64,000 nucleotides of DNA from Diplosphaera chodatii. Lineage: Eukaryota > Chlorophyta > Trebouxiophyceae > Prasiolales > Stichococcaceae. The DNA is taken from positions 310,001 through 374,000 of the forward strand of contig JAALGY010000052.1 in NCBI GenBank assembly GCA_032358165.1. The letters are read 5' to 3'. Under the pieces are notes generated by a model, which made no database searches, was not told the DNA's origin, and saw only the letters and a program-made list of their open reading frames with translations. Positions 46,612 through 58,331 of the stretch are shown here, in pieces; positions within the stretch are counted from its first letter, which is position 1; the number at the start of each line of letters is the position of its first letter. The position numbers and the translations under genes were made by a program.

Positions 46612-46877
46612 CTTTTCCATCGCTATTTGCACTTCCCTTACCGCTATCCATTCATTGGACACCGTTCAGGGACCGGGTTCGATCCCTGGCGGTGGCGGAA
46701 GTTTCGGGTCTAGTTCCGTGTGGGACCAACCCACCCCACCCTATGCAAGTGGTTGCTTCGGCAATCTGCCCTCCATGGTTTGTGTATATAAGTCGTTGAA
46801 AAACGCAATACACAAACAGCCTTCCGGTCAAAGGTCCTTTTCCATCGCTATTTGCACTTCCCTTACCGCTATCCATT
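46612..46877 (+). mobile_element. Family R mini-element with 5' extension (266 bp)
   Basis: Subfamily a, duplication CCATC (46,607-46,611 and 46,878-46,882). About 40 bases (CTTTTCCATCGC to TATCCATTC) occur at both ends. TATATAAG near 46,784. Confidence 0.9.
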
Positions 46878-47516
46878 CCATCGTTGACGGCGTGCCGCAG
46901 CGCATTGACACATCTGTTGTCACTGCACACCTGCAACGCCGCACCTTCGATGCTGTGAATGGCAGCGACTTGCGCAAAGTGCGTGAGTGGCTGGAAGTCA
47001 GGGGCCCTGTGAACGGTGACAACTACCAGTTGGCCGGCTACTTGCAGGCAGTCGCCTCCAAGACCGGTCGTCGGCGGTTAGCACAGTTTCGCATGGGCAG
47101 TCACATGCTGGGGGTGGAGACAGGGAGGTGGCAGCGGCTGCCGCGGGCAGAGCGGCTGTGTCAGCGGTGTAGCTGCGGCGTGGTGGATGATGAGGCGCAT
47201 ATGGTCTGGGGGTGTCCAGCCCTAGTGGATCAGAGGGTGCAGCATTCGGAGCTGTTTGAGGACAGCAACATCACATCAGTGGCAGGCTTTATGCAGCAGG
47301 ATGCCGGGCAACTGGCAGCCTTTTTGCGGGGTTGTCATGATCAATGTGCAGAGTTGGAGGGGTGTGCATCCAACCGGGATTGAGTGGAACCATTCTGTCA
47401 GCGGGGAGTGCACGGTTTCGTACACGACTCGTGGTGCATGTTGCTCTGGGTTTTTCCGCCAGAGCCTGTGGCTAGGCCAAAATGGCCCACCACCAGTATG
47501 TAATCAATGTCAATGT

Positions 47517-47765
47517 CAGCCTGCCACCTGCTGCGCACTAATCGGAGTGCTGCCCACCACCTGCCGCCGCCAACACCAGCCCGCCGTCTTCGCCACCGCC
47601 CACACCACCTTCAGCCTGCCACCTGCTACACACCGCTTTGTGCGCTGCACATCCCGCTCACCCGCTGCCCACCATCTTCCGCTGCTGCCGCCGCCAGCCT
47701 ACCACCAGCTGCTTTGCCGCCCACGCCCCGGCCCTCCACCCCACCCCTTCAGCTTGCTGCCCACC
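47517..47765 (+). repeat. Continuation of M monomers, decaying before ORF1
   Basis: One and a half good 95-bp units, then degenerate copies of the TGCTGCCCACCA / CCGCCGCCAGCCT phrases. Shows that the array belongs to the 5' end of M. Confidence 0.65.
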
Positions 47766-48114
47766 ATGTCCACCGCTGCCCACAACTCCACCGTCGGCCC
47801 CCTGCCCACGATCGGCCGCAGCAGCGGCCGCCATCGCAGCCACCGCACCTCATCCAACGCCTACACCAGCGCCCACCACCATGGCCATCATGCACCTCGC
47901 CCAGCCATGAGCCTCACGCTCTCGCTTGAGCGGCTGCGGCGCGGTGGTGCCCCTAGACTACGGGCGGAACGTGCCGTTGACCTGGCAACCCAGCCTTGCG
48001 CTTTTGCCCATTGCCGTCAGAGTCGCCCTGCCCGCCACCGCCGACGCCAACACGGTTAGGCTTGAGCTCATCCAGCTGCTGGGCAGCCGCATTGGCAGCT
48101 TCGACCTGATGGGC

Positions 48115-48372
48115 ATTGTGACATTGATTACATACTGGTGGTGGGCCATTTTGGCCTAGCCACAGGCTCTGGCGGAAAAACCCAGAGCAACATGCACAAC
48201 GAGTCGTGTACGAAACCGTGCACTCCCCGCTGACAGCATGGTTCCACTCAATCCCGGTTGGATGCACACCCCTCCAACTCTGCACATTGATCATGACAAC
48301 CCCGCAAAAAGGCTGCCAGTTGCCCGGCATCCTGCTGCATAAAGTCTGCCACTGATGTGATGTTGCTGATGT
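48115..48372 (-). mobile_element. Family U LINE 3' fragment (258 bp)
   Basis: Antisense insertion in M ORF1 with 7-bp duplication GATGGGC (48,108-48,114 and 48,373-48,379). Contains the end of U ORF2, the 3' UTR and a short tail. Confidence 0.85.
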
Positions 48373-50043
48373 GATGGGCGCCCATGCCGTCAGTGATGGC
48401 GTCTTGACCATCAAGCTCTTCGCCACCGCTGCCCGCAGCGGCGTCGCCCGTGTGGATGCCCTCCTGCAGCAGCGAGACTTCACCCTGCTGTCGCCCTCCA
48501 TGGACGCCGAGCTCCTGGTCTCGGCCACTCAGTGTCAGCCCAGCGCCATGCTGCTGCCCCTCGGCACCACTGAGCTGGTCATCCACCACATGGCCAACGC
48601 CGACAATGTTGCCGGAGTCACCAGGGCCCTCTTGCTCGCCTCGGGCTACACAGACTCGGACTTCCAGGTCCTAGCCGAGATGCTGGGAGGCGCCCGCCTG
48701 CCCGCCCACCTGCAGACAGTTCATGGGAACACCACCCGTCGTGAAGGCGATTGTGAGGATGGAGGACCCCGCACATGGCCTCTGCCCATGGGTGCGGGAC
48801 ATCGACCGCGGCGACCATGCTGGCCCCATCACGGTGAAAGCCACCTTCTCCGGCGATCGGGACATCCTCATCACCCCCACCCGCCAGCCGCACCACCATC
48901 ACCGCCCCCCACCGCCGCCGCCGCCGCCGCCACCGCCACCGCCACCAGCTGCCACCTCCACACCAGCACCCGACTTGGCCAGTCAGCGGGCTCACCTTGG
49001 TGCCACTGACACGCCTGCCACTGCGCCCTCCGACGATGGGGCTTCACCCATGAGCGACACGGGGGCTCCCTCCATCGATGGTGGCGGTGCCGACGACGAT
49101 GACCACCCCATGCCTGATGGTGACGGCACCGACACAGCATCTGTGGCAGACGACCAGCTACCTCCACCAGCACGGCGGCGTCGCACGGGCGACCCCTTGG
49201 ACCCCACGGCGCACGCCGCCATGGGCGCTGGCCCTCCCACCCTGGTGCCTGCCGAGTCTTGCCCAGCTGCAGCGACGGACGCTGGAGTCGCCGCCATGGA
49301 CACTGACCTTGCCGCCCTGGACGGCTCCGCCCGAGCTGCACGGCAGGTCTCCAGCTATGCAGCTGTCCACAGCGGCGTTAGGGCCCCCACCGCGGCCTCC
49401 ACCCTTGGCCGCACTGGCGCAAGCCCCGCTGGGCTCGGCTACACGGGCGCCACTACTCGTGCCCGCAGCCGTGTAGCGACAGCTTTGCCGCCAGCACCGC
49501 CGCCCGGCTCTCCAGCCGCACCGGGGCCCATCGCCCAGCACTCGGACGTTGCGTTTGATCCCATTCCCGAGGGCTTCATCTCTCACCTGGTCGAGCTGGC
49601 ACCGGCACTCTCACCACAGGAGGCTGCCGCTGCGCTGCAGGAGGTCAGCCAGTCAGAGCCGGTGCTCTGGGACACCTGGAGCACTTGCGACACTGGCCAT
49701 GCCATCCCCAGCGCGCTGCTGCCATCGATCGACCGCATCCTTCGCCACCACGATGACAGCTGCCCACCAGCCGGCCACTGGGTCTCCTTCACCGATGTCG
49801 ACGTGGCCATCGCCTCAGTGCCCGACAGCTATGTTATGCACGCGGGCTACTTGGCCCTGGTGTCGGAGGTGTTGCAGCCTGACGGCACAGATGCCCACGC
49901 CCCTGCCGACCGCATCATCAACGAGTGGGTCTCCTCCCTGCCAGCATCCGACCTCGACCGGCATCGCGCACACGGCGTCCCCCTCACACCGGTCGCCCTT
50001 CATCTCCTCACGGCGACCACCAACCGCTGGCGGTGCCACTGGG

Positions 50044-51682
50044 CATACGATACTGTACCTCGTGATTTGCTTTGGGAGAAGCTGCAGCGGATTGGGGTGC
50101 ATGGGGAGTTTCTGAGGGGGGTTCAGGCACTGTATGCTGATGTGCCAATGGCATTGCAGTTTGAGGGGGGAATGTCCGATACATTCCAGAGCACTTTGGG
50201 CGTTAAGCAGGGATGTCCACTATCTCCAACCCTTTTCGGGATCTACATTGACGATTTCCAAGCGGAACTGGAGGCCGCCGGCGGGGACCTGGACCTGCCC
50301 ACCCTGTGTGGTGTGCAGGCACCTGCCCTCTTCTATGCAGATGACCTGGACCTGGTGTCCACGTCCGTACGCGGCCTGCAGGCGCAGCTCGACCTGCTGG
50401 AGTCGTACTGCAAGCGCTGGCGCCTCACCGTCAACGTGAAGAAGACAAAGGTCGTGGTGTATGCAGCCCAGGCTGCTGCACCACCGGTTCTCACCTACAT
50501 GCATGCTCCCATCGAAGTGCTGGACTCGTTTACCTATCTGGGGGTTGATATCTCTACTCGTAGTTCTTTTGCTGCCGCTAGCATCGGCAGAGCGGCCTCC
50601 GCCCAGCGCGCCGCACTTGCATTGCAGCATCGTTGCCACGACCTGAGCCTGCATGACCCAGCATTGCAGCTGCATTTGTTTGATGCACTAGTACGTCCTG
50701 TTATGCTATATGGTGTCGAAACATGGGGACCTGGGGCGTTATGTGGTACTGGCATGGATACTTGTGAGCTTGTCCATCGGAAGTTCCTTCGGTCTGTTCT
50801 TGGCGTGCGCACAGGCACTCCCAACGTGGCGGTGTTGGGGGAGCTTGGGCGGTTCCCAGTGGCGCACACGGCAACGCTGGCCATCTGCCGGTTCTGGAAC
50901 CGGCTGGTCGCAATCCCGGACACCCGCCTCACCAAGCAGGCATTCCTGGAGAACTGTGCTCTGGCCACACGGCCGGGGCGCAGCACCAGCAGCTCAGCAT
51001 GCTGGGCTGCCCAGGTGTGTTCGTTCCTGCACTTCATGTCACCCATCGTTGACGGCGTGCCGCAGCGCATTGACACATCTGTTGTCACTGCACACCTGCA
51101 GCGCCGCACCTTCGATGCTGTGAATGGCAGCGACTTGCGCAAAGTGCGTGAGTGGCTGGGAGTCAGGGCCCTGTGAACAGTGACAACTACCAGATGGCCG
51201 GCTACTTGCAGGCAGTCGCCTCCAAGACCGGTCGTCGGCGGTTAGCACAGTTTCGCATGGGCAGTCACATGCTGGGGGTGGAAACAGGGAGGTGGCAGCG
51301 GCTGCCGCGGGCAGAGCGGCTGTGTCAGCGGTGTAACTGCGGCGTGGTGGATGATGAGGCGCATATGGTCTGGGGGTGTCCAGCCCTAGTAGATCAGAGG
51401 GTGCAGCATTCGGAGCTGTTTGAGGACAGCAACATCACATCAGTGGCGGACTTTATGCAGCAGGATGCCGGGCAACTGGCAGCCTTTTTGCGGGGTTGTC
51501 ATGATCAATGTGCAGAGTTGGAGGGGTGTGCATCCAACCGGGATTGAGTGGAACCATTCTGTCAGCGGGGAGTGAACGGTTTCGTACACGACTCGTTGTG
51601 CATGTTGCTCTGGGTTTTTCCGCCAGAGCCTGTGGCTAGGCCAAAATGGCCCACCACCAGTATGTAATCAATGTCAATGTCA
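50044..51682 (+). mobile_element. Family U LINE, 5'-truncated in RT (1.6 kb)
   Basis: Begins at AYDTVPRDLLW within the RT fingers/palm and includes FYADDLDLVS and the C-terminus. TGGG occurs at both edges. It is in frame with M ORF1 at its left junction, giving an 817-codon chance fusion (48,723-51,176). One G is missing at GTCAGGGCCCTG near 51,166, causing a frameshift before the Cys/His cluster. Confidence 0.85.
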
Positions 51683-51927
51683 ATGGGCGGACCGCCAGAC
51701 CACCTTCGCCGACATCGCCCGCTGCAACAGGGAGCCGGGCCCCGTGCCCCTCAACACCTCGCCATCACCAGCCCCGCCGGAGCAGCCCTGGCAGCAGCCT
51801 CGCCGGCAGCGCACGCCCCGCACGTGCGCCGCCCGCCATGCCGCCGACCTGCCGGGCACTTGGCGGTCGCAGGCGGCCGTGACGCGGGGCCAGAGTGCGC
51901 TGCCACCCTCCTCGACGGTCACCAGGA

Positions 51928-52461
51928 GCATTGACATTGACATTGATTACATACTGGTGGTGGGCCATTTTGGCCTAGCCACAGGCTCTGGCGGAAAAAC
52001 CCAGAGCAACATGCACAACGAGTCGTGTACGAAACCGTTCACTCCCCGCTGACAGAATGGTTCCACTCAATCCCGGTTGGATGCACACCCCTCCAACTCT
52101 GCACATTGATTGTGACAACCCCGCAAAAAGGCTGCCAGTTGCCCGGCATCCTGCTGCATAAAGCCTGCCACTGATGTGATGTTGCTGTCCTCAAACAGCT
52201 CGGAATGCTGCACCCTCTGATCCACTAGGGCTGGACACCCCCAGACCATATGCGCCTCATCATCCACCACGCCGCAGCTACACCGCTGACACAGCCGCTC
52301 TGCCCGCGGCAGCCGCTGCCACCTCCCTGTCTCCACCCCCAGCATGTGACTGCCCATGCGAAACTGTGCTAACCGCCGACGACCGGTCTTGGAGGCGACT
52401 GCCTGCAAGTAGCCGGCCAACTGGTAGTTGTCACCGTTCACAGGGCCCCTGACTCCCTGGG
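51928..52461 (-). mobile_element. Family U LINE 3' fragment (about 530 bp)
   Basis: Antisense insertion near the end of M ORF1 with 5-bp duplication AGGAG. Contains the last 124 codons of U ORF2, 3' UTR and CATTGA tail units on the left. Confidence 0.8.
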
Positions 52462-52602
52462 TAGGAGCGGCCGCATCAGCAGCCCCCCATGCCCCTTCTG
52501 GCTAGGCTCGCTGCCCCGCTGGGCGGCACGCCGGACCTTCACCGCCACCGGCCTCCACTCACAGACTGGCCGCGGCGCCGCAGGGCGCCGCGGCGGGGCG
52601 CC

Positions 52603-54577
52603 ATGAGCGCCCACACCGACCGCCCCCGCCTGCGCCTACTTTCACTGAACGTCAATGGGCTCGCCGACTTGGACAAGCGCCGCGCTCTCTTTGCGACGCT
52701 GACCAACGGGCCCTGGGACGTCATCTGCCTCCAGGAGACACACCAACGTGCCTCCGACGACGGCAACCAGTGGGCGCAAACGGGGGCGGCCCCGGGCCAG
52801 CCCTGGCCAGGCTGGTCCTTCTGGCGGCGGGGCCCCGCTGCCACCACAGACCCCGGCGACCGGCGCCGGCGCGCCACCGCCGGGGTGGCCATCCTCATCC
52901 GCGAGTCCTGCGGCTGCACTGCTGTCGACGAGGTCGACCCTAGCACAGACGACGGCCGCCGACTCCGCGTCGACTTCGCCCTCCATGGTCACCTCTACTC
53001 CGTCATCACCGCCTACACGCCATGCGATCAGCACCCACGCCTCGCCTTCATCCCCACCCTTGCCGCAGACCTGCCGTCCACCGACAGCCGCCGCACTGTC
53101 CTTCTGTGCGGCGACTTCAACTGCATCGACACCGTCCACGACGCCACTCCCACTGCCAGCCAGCGGTCCGGTCGTCTGGTCGGCGCCCCTGAGCTGCAAC
53201 ACCTCGCCACCTCTGCCGGCCTAGCTGATGCCTGGCGGCACTGCCACCCCCACCCTGCCACCGACTTCTCGTTTGTCTCTCGCAACGCGGACCATGGCGC
53301 CTCCCGCCTCGACAAGTGGCTTGTCGCTGAGGCCCTCCTCCACCATCAACCACACGCCACCATCGTCGACGACTTCCATAGCGACCACCGTGGCGTCACC
53401 TTCACCTTCACGCTCCCCGGCTCGGTGCTGCGGGCTCGCCCACCATGGCGCTTCCCCCTCCCTCTCCTCGCCGACACCGACTTCGTCCACGAGCTGGAAA
53501 ACGCCCTCGACCGCCTCAAGGCTGACAGACTCCACCAGCAAGACTCCTCCCGCCGGGCCGCCGACTTCCTCCGCCTCTTGGCCGCCGCAAGCCAACACGC
53601 CTCGCCTTCTCCTGATGACGATGTCCCACCCCCGGAGCTGCGCGACACCGACCCGCAAGGGCTGTTGGAGGACATGCTCTCCTGCATCCGTTTGCTGGCC
53701 CAGCGGCGCACCGCCGCCGATACACGTCGCAGACGCCTGGCACTTCGGCACCTGCAACAGGCAGTCGCGTTTGCAGCTTCGCAGCTGCCCATCGCTGCGA
53801 CGGACAATGCCCGCGATGCAGCCCGCGCCGCCTTCCACGCCGCTGCCGACGCCCTGCAAGCCCACCACGATCGCCATGCCCAGATTGCACTCGACCGCGC
53901 CCGGGCGTTGGAGCTCATGTTCTTCGAGAAGCCCACCCACTACTTCCACGCTCGCTGTGATCCCCGCCACTTCAGCGACACCACCTTCACATCGGTGCTG
54001 GACTCCAGCACCGGCACGTACGTCAGCCTGGACACGGCTGACGGCCTCGCCCACGCCCAGCACATAGTTGCCGCTCATTACACCCACCACTTCGCCGCCC
54101 GCCCAACATGCCGCGCCGCTCAGGACCAGCTCCTTGCCTCCCTGGACGCCACCGTCGCCGCCGCCGATGCTGCCGCCTGCGACAAGCCACTCACACACAA
54201 GGAGCTCACGGCCGCCGCCCTCGCGGCACAACGCGGCAAGAGCCCTGGCCCGGACGGCCTCCCAGCCGAGCTGTACGTCCAGCTCTGGGCCAAGCTCGGT
54301 CCCCCTCTCACACAGGCCTTCAATGCCTGCCACACGGCTGGTGTCCGACCCACCATGTCGCATCGTCAGCGCACCTCCGACTACACCCTCGTCCCCAAGC
54401 GAGGCGATGCCCGCGACCTTGCCAACCGCCGACCCATCGCAGGCATCAACGCAGACGTCAAGATCGCCTCCCGCGCCTTTGCCACCCGCCTCGCCCACGC
54501 CCTTGGCCCCGTCATCGACCCCACCCAGACTGGCTTCCTGCCTGGCCGCTGGATCGGCGACAACATCCTCAACCACA
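52603..54577 (+). pseudogene. Family M LINE ORF2, N-terminal part: APE endonuclease and start of RT
   Basis: ATG 52,603 begins MSAHTDRPRLRLLSLNVNGL. APE endonuclease motifs: LSLNVNG (Asn), CLQETH (Glu), YTPCD, LLCGDFNCID (Asp-x-Asn) and FHSDHRGV (SDH). Residues about 280-500 form a His/Ala-rich linker with YFHARCDPRHF. The RT starts with RGKSPGPDGLPAELY, then PKRGDARDLANRRPIAGIN and GFLPGRWIGDNILNH. The frame then runs straight into 92-bp VNTR sequence at 54,578, where a family V element inserted (AACCACACC at 54,570-54,577 and 59,915-59,922). The missing part resumes at 60,219. Belongs to the plant-type L1/Tx1-like group by its motifs; more diverged from U than U copies are from each other. 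Confidence 0.8.
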
Positions 54578-55421
54578 CCTTCACCTTCACTCTCAATCCC
54601 ATCTTGGACTCCCACCGCCGCTCACCTTCGCCTACACCTTCACACCTCACATGCCAGCACCCGCCGTCACCTTCACCTTCACTTTCAGTCCCATCCTGGA
54701 CTCCCACCGCCACTCACCTTCACCTACACCTTCACACTTCGTCAGCCAGCACCCGCCGTCACCTTCACCTTCACTTTTCAGTCCCATCCTGGACTCCCAC
54801 CGCCGCTCGCCTTCACCTACACCTTCACACCTTGCCAGCCAGCACCAGCCTTCACCTTCGCCTTCACTTTCAGTCCCCTCTTGGACTCCCACCGCCGCTC
54901 ACCTTCACCTACACCTTCACACCTCGTCAGCCAGCACCCGCCGTCTTCCCCACCTGCACTTTCAGTCCCCTCCTGGACTCCCACCGCCGCTCACCTTCAC
55001 CTACACCTTCACACTTCGTCAGCCAGCACCAGCCTTCATCTTCACCCTCACTCTCAGTCCCATCCTGGACTCCCACCGCCACTCGCCTTCGCCTACACCT
55101 TCACACCTTGCCAGCCAGCACCAGCCTTCATCTTCACCTTCACTTTCAATCCCATCCTGGACTCCCACCGCCACTCACCTTCGCCTACACCTTCACAACT
55201 CACATGCCAGCAACCGCCGTCACCTTCACCTGCACTTTCAGTCCCATCCTGGACTCCCACCGCCACTCGCCTTCACCTACACCTTCACACCTTGCCAGCC
55301 GACACCAGCCTTCACCTTCACCTTCACTCTCAGTCCCCTCCTGGACTCCCACCGCCGCTCACCTTCGCCTACACCTTCACACCTCGCCAGCCAGCACCCG
55401 CCGTCTTCCCCACCTGCACTT

Positions 55422-55649
55422 CATTGGACATCGTGAGGGACTCGGTTCGATCCCTGACGGTGGCGGAAGTTTCGGGTCTAGTTCCGTGCGGGACCAACCC
55501 ACCCCACCCTATGCAAGTGGTTGCCTCGGCAATCTGCCCTCCATTGTTTGTGTATATAAGTCGTTGAAAAACGCAATACACAAACAGCCTTCCGGTCAAA
55601 GGTTCTCTTTTCCATCGCTATTTGCAACTTCCCTTACCGCTTTCCATTC
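55422..55649 (+). mobile_element. Family R mini-element, single unit (228 bp)
   Basis: Subfamily b, in the VNTR, with 5-bp duplication CACTT (55,417-55,421 and 55,650-55,654). Starts at the unit start CATTGGACATCG. Confidence 0.9.
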
Positions 55650-56868
55650 CACTTTCAGTCCCCTCCTGGACTCCCACCGCCGCTCACCTTCACCTACACC
55701 TTCACACTTCGTCAGCCAGCACCAGCCTTCATCTTCACCCTCACTCTCAGTCCCATCCTGGACTCCCACCGCCACTCGCCTTCGCCTACACCTTCACACC
55801 TCACCTGCCAGCAACCGCCGTCGCCTTCACCTTCGCTTTCAGTCCCATCCAGGACTCCCATCGCCACTCACCTTCGCCTACAGCTTCACACTTCGTCAGC
55901 CAGCGTTTGCCGTCACCTTCACCTTCATTGTCAGTCCCATCCTGGACTCCCACCGCCGCTCACCCTCACTACACCTTCACACTTCGTCCCCAGCATTCGC
56001 CTTCATCTTCACCGTCACTCGCCCTTCACAGCCGGCGCCGTGCAAGAGGCTATAGGAGCCCTGCGCGGAGGCAAAGCAACGGTGGGGTTGCTCAAATTGG
56101 ATGCTTTATCTGTTGCAGCGGCGCAGCTTGCACCCTGTCTTGCATGTATTTTTAACTCGTGTCAACGAGCTGCAGCGTTGCCAAGGAGCTGGGCATTGTG
56201 CGGCATCACGCCAATTCATAAGGGGGGCGACACATCTGATCCGGGTAATTACCGTGGCATTGCTGTTGGGTCTCTGTTGGCAAAACTATATGCTTGCATG
56301 CTTAACGAAAAGCTTATGAGGTGGACCGAGCAGCACCAGCTGCGCGCACGCGGACAGGCGGGCTTCCGCAAGGACCACCGCACCACCGATCAAACCTTCG
56401 TCGTTCGCACCCTCATCGAGAAGGCCAAGGCAGATAAGCAGCCTCTGTACTCTTGCTTTGTCGATTTCAAGAAGGCATACGATACTGTACCTCGTGATTT
56501 GCTTTGGGAGAAGCTGCAGCGGATTGGGGTGCATGGGGAGTTTCTGAGGGGGGTCCAGGCACTGTATGCGGATGTGCCAATGGCATTGCAGTTTGAGGGG
56601 GGAATGTCCGATACATTCCAGAGCACTTTGGGTGTTAAGCAGGGGTGTCCACTATCTCCAACCCTTTTCGGGATCTACATTGACGATTTCCAAGCGGAGC
56701 TGGAGGCCGCCGGCGGGGACCTGGACCTGCCCACCCTGTGTGGTGTGCAGGCACCTGCCCTCTTCTATGCAGATGACCTGGACCTGGTGTCCACGTCCGT
56801 ACGCGGCCTGCAGGCGCAGCTCGACCTGCTGGAGTCGTACTGCAAGCGCTGGCGCCTCACCGTCAATG

Positions 56869-57432
56869 GCAGCGGAATGGCAGCGACTTGCGCAAAGTGC
56901 GTGAGTGGCTGGGAGTCAGGGGCCCTGTGAACGGTGACAACTACCAGTTGGCCGGCTACTTGCAGGCAGTCGCCTCCAAGACCGGTCGTCGGCGGTTAGC
57001 ACAGTTTCGCATGGGCAGTCACATGCTGGGGGTGGAGACAGGGAGGTGGCAGCGGCTGCCGCGGGCAGAGCGGCTGTGTCAGCGGTGTAGCTGCGGCGTG
57101 GTGGATGATGAGGCGCATATGGTCTGGGGGTGTCCAGCCCTAGTGGATCAGAGGGTGCAGCATTCGGAGCTGTTTGAGGACAGCAACATCACATCAGTGG
57201 CAGGCTTTATGCAGCAGGATGCCGGGCAACTGGCAGCCTTTTTGCGGGGTTGTCACAATCAATGTGCAGAGTTGGAGGGGTGTGCATCCAACCGGGATTG
57301 AGTGGAACCATTCTGTCAGCGGGGAGTGAATGGTTTCGTACACGACTCGTTGTGCATGTTGCTCTGGGTTTTTCCGCCAGAGCCTGTGGCTAGGCCAAAA
57401 TGGCCCACCACCAGTATGTAATCAATGTCAAT
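56869..57432 (+). mobile_element. Nested family U LINE fragment (about 565 bp)
   Basis: 5'-truncated U (from near NGSDLRKVREW) inserted into another U at GTCAA, which is present on both sides (ACCGTCAA..TGTCAACG). The target bases equal the element's own tail unit. Confidence 0.85.
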
Positions 57433-58007
57433 GTCAATGTCAACGTGAAGAAGACAAAGGTCGTGGTGTATGCAGCCCAGGCTGCTGCACCACCGGTTCT
57501 CAGCTACATGCATGCTCCCATCGAAGTGCTGGACTCGTTTACCTATCTGGGGGTTGATATCTCTACTTGTAGTTCTTTTGCTGCCGCTAGCATCGGCAGA
57601 GCGGCCTCCGCCCAGCGCGCCGCACTTGCATTGCAGCATCGTTGCCATGACCTGAGCCTGCATGACCCAGCACTGCAGCTGCATTTGTTTGATGCACTGG
57701 TACGTCCTGTTATGCTATACGGTGTTGAAACATGGGGACCTGGGGCGTTATGTGGTACTGGCATGGATACTTGTGAGCTTGTCCATCGGAAGTTCCTTCG
57801 GTCTGTTCTTGGCGTGCGCACAGGCACTCCCAACGTGGCGGTGTTGGGGGAGCTTGGGCGGTTCCCAGTGGCGCACACGGCAACGCTGGCCATCTGCCGG
57901 TTCTGGAACCGGCTGGTCGCAATGCCGGACACCCGCCTCACCAAGCAGGCATTCCTGGAGAACTGTGCTCTGGCCACACGGCCGGGGCGCAGCACCAGCA
58001 GCTCAGC

Positions 58008-58032
58008 TGGTGCTTACCGCTTTCCATTCCAT
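58008..58032 (+). mobile_element. Family R micro-insertion (25 bp)
   Basis: TGGTG followed by the R end CTTACCGCTTTCCATTCCAT, flanked by TCAGC on both sides (58,003-58,007 and 58,033-58,037). Other U copies read AGCTCAGCATGC without it. Confidence 0.85.
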
Positions 58033-58331
58033 TCAGCATGCTGGGCTGCCCAGGTGTGTTCGTTCCTGCACTTCATGTCACCCATCGTTGACGGCGTGCC
58101 GCAGCGCATTGACACATCTGTTGTCACTGCTCACCTGCAGCGCCGCACCTTCGATGCTGTGAATGGCAGCGACTTGCGCAAAGTGCATGAGTGGCTGGGA
58201 GTCAGGGGCCCTGTGAACAGTGACAACTACCAGTTGGCCGGCTACTTGCAGGCAGTCGCCTCCAAGACCGGTCGTCGGCGGTTAGCACAGTTTCGCATGG
58301 GCAGTCACATGCTGGGGGTGGAGACAGGGAG

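Larger units (their letters stand above)
43299..47383 (+). pseudogene. Family U ORF2 in full-length copy, interrupted by two R insertions
   Basis: APE endonuclease (LSLNVQGW, FSETW, GDLNAR) up to about 43,976, then R insertion. Endonuclease end (ESDHAALH), linker, complete RT with FYADDLDLVS, and C-terminus to about 46,606, then a second R insertion. Cys/His cluster and stop at 47,383. Apart from the insertions the coding sequence appears open, so the copy was probably active until R inserted. Confidence 0.85.
41488..47516 (+). mobile_element. Family U LINE, full-length copy (about 5.5 kb without inserts)
   Basis: Complete element inserted in the M monomer array with perfect duplication CAGCCT (41,482-41,487 and 47,517-47,522). 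Order: 5' UTR (41,488-41,885), ORF1 (41,886-43,298), in-frame ORF2 (to TGA at 47,381-47,383), 3' UTR with hairpin GGCCA-AAA-TGGCC, and tail AATCAATGTCAATGT. Two R elements interrupt ORF2 (43,998-44,271 and 46,612-46,877). The 5' UTR has a local duplication of about 20 bp (CACCTCGTTTGAGG twice near 41,755-41,790). Confidence 0.9.
47766..52480 (+). pseudogene. Family M LINE ORF1, broken by three U insertions and a frameshift
   Basis: Coding blocks: YGRNVPLTWQPSLALL, VRLELIQLLGSRIGSFDLMG, GVLTIKLFATAARSGV, MLLPLGTTELVIHH and LAEMLGGARLPAHLQTV, then a one-base frame change near 48,720 to VVKAIVRMEDPAHGL and VKATFSGDRDILIT. A poly-His/Pro region, a Pro/Ala/Asp-rich linker and a helical C-terminal part (EAAAALQEVSQSEPVLW) follow. 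Removing the U copy at 48,115-48,372 and its GATGGGC duplication restores one frame. Start codon uncertain (candidates 47,766 and 47,908). I do not recognise a domain. Confidence 0.55.

Noticed and set aside
46612..46877. Family R as an LTR retrotransposon derivative (TRIM) with solo LTRs
   Set aside because: Left ends vary continuously while the right end is fixed, and 20-25 bp fragments have target duplications; LTR integration would give two constant ends.
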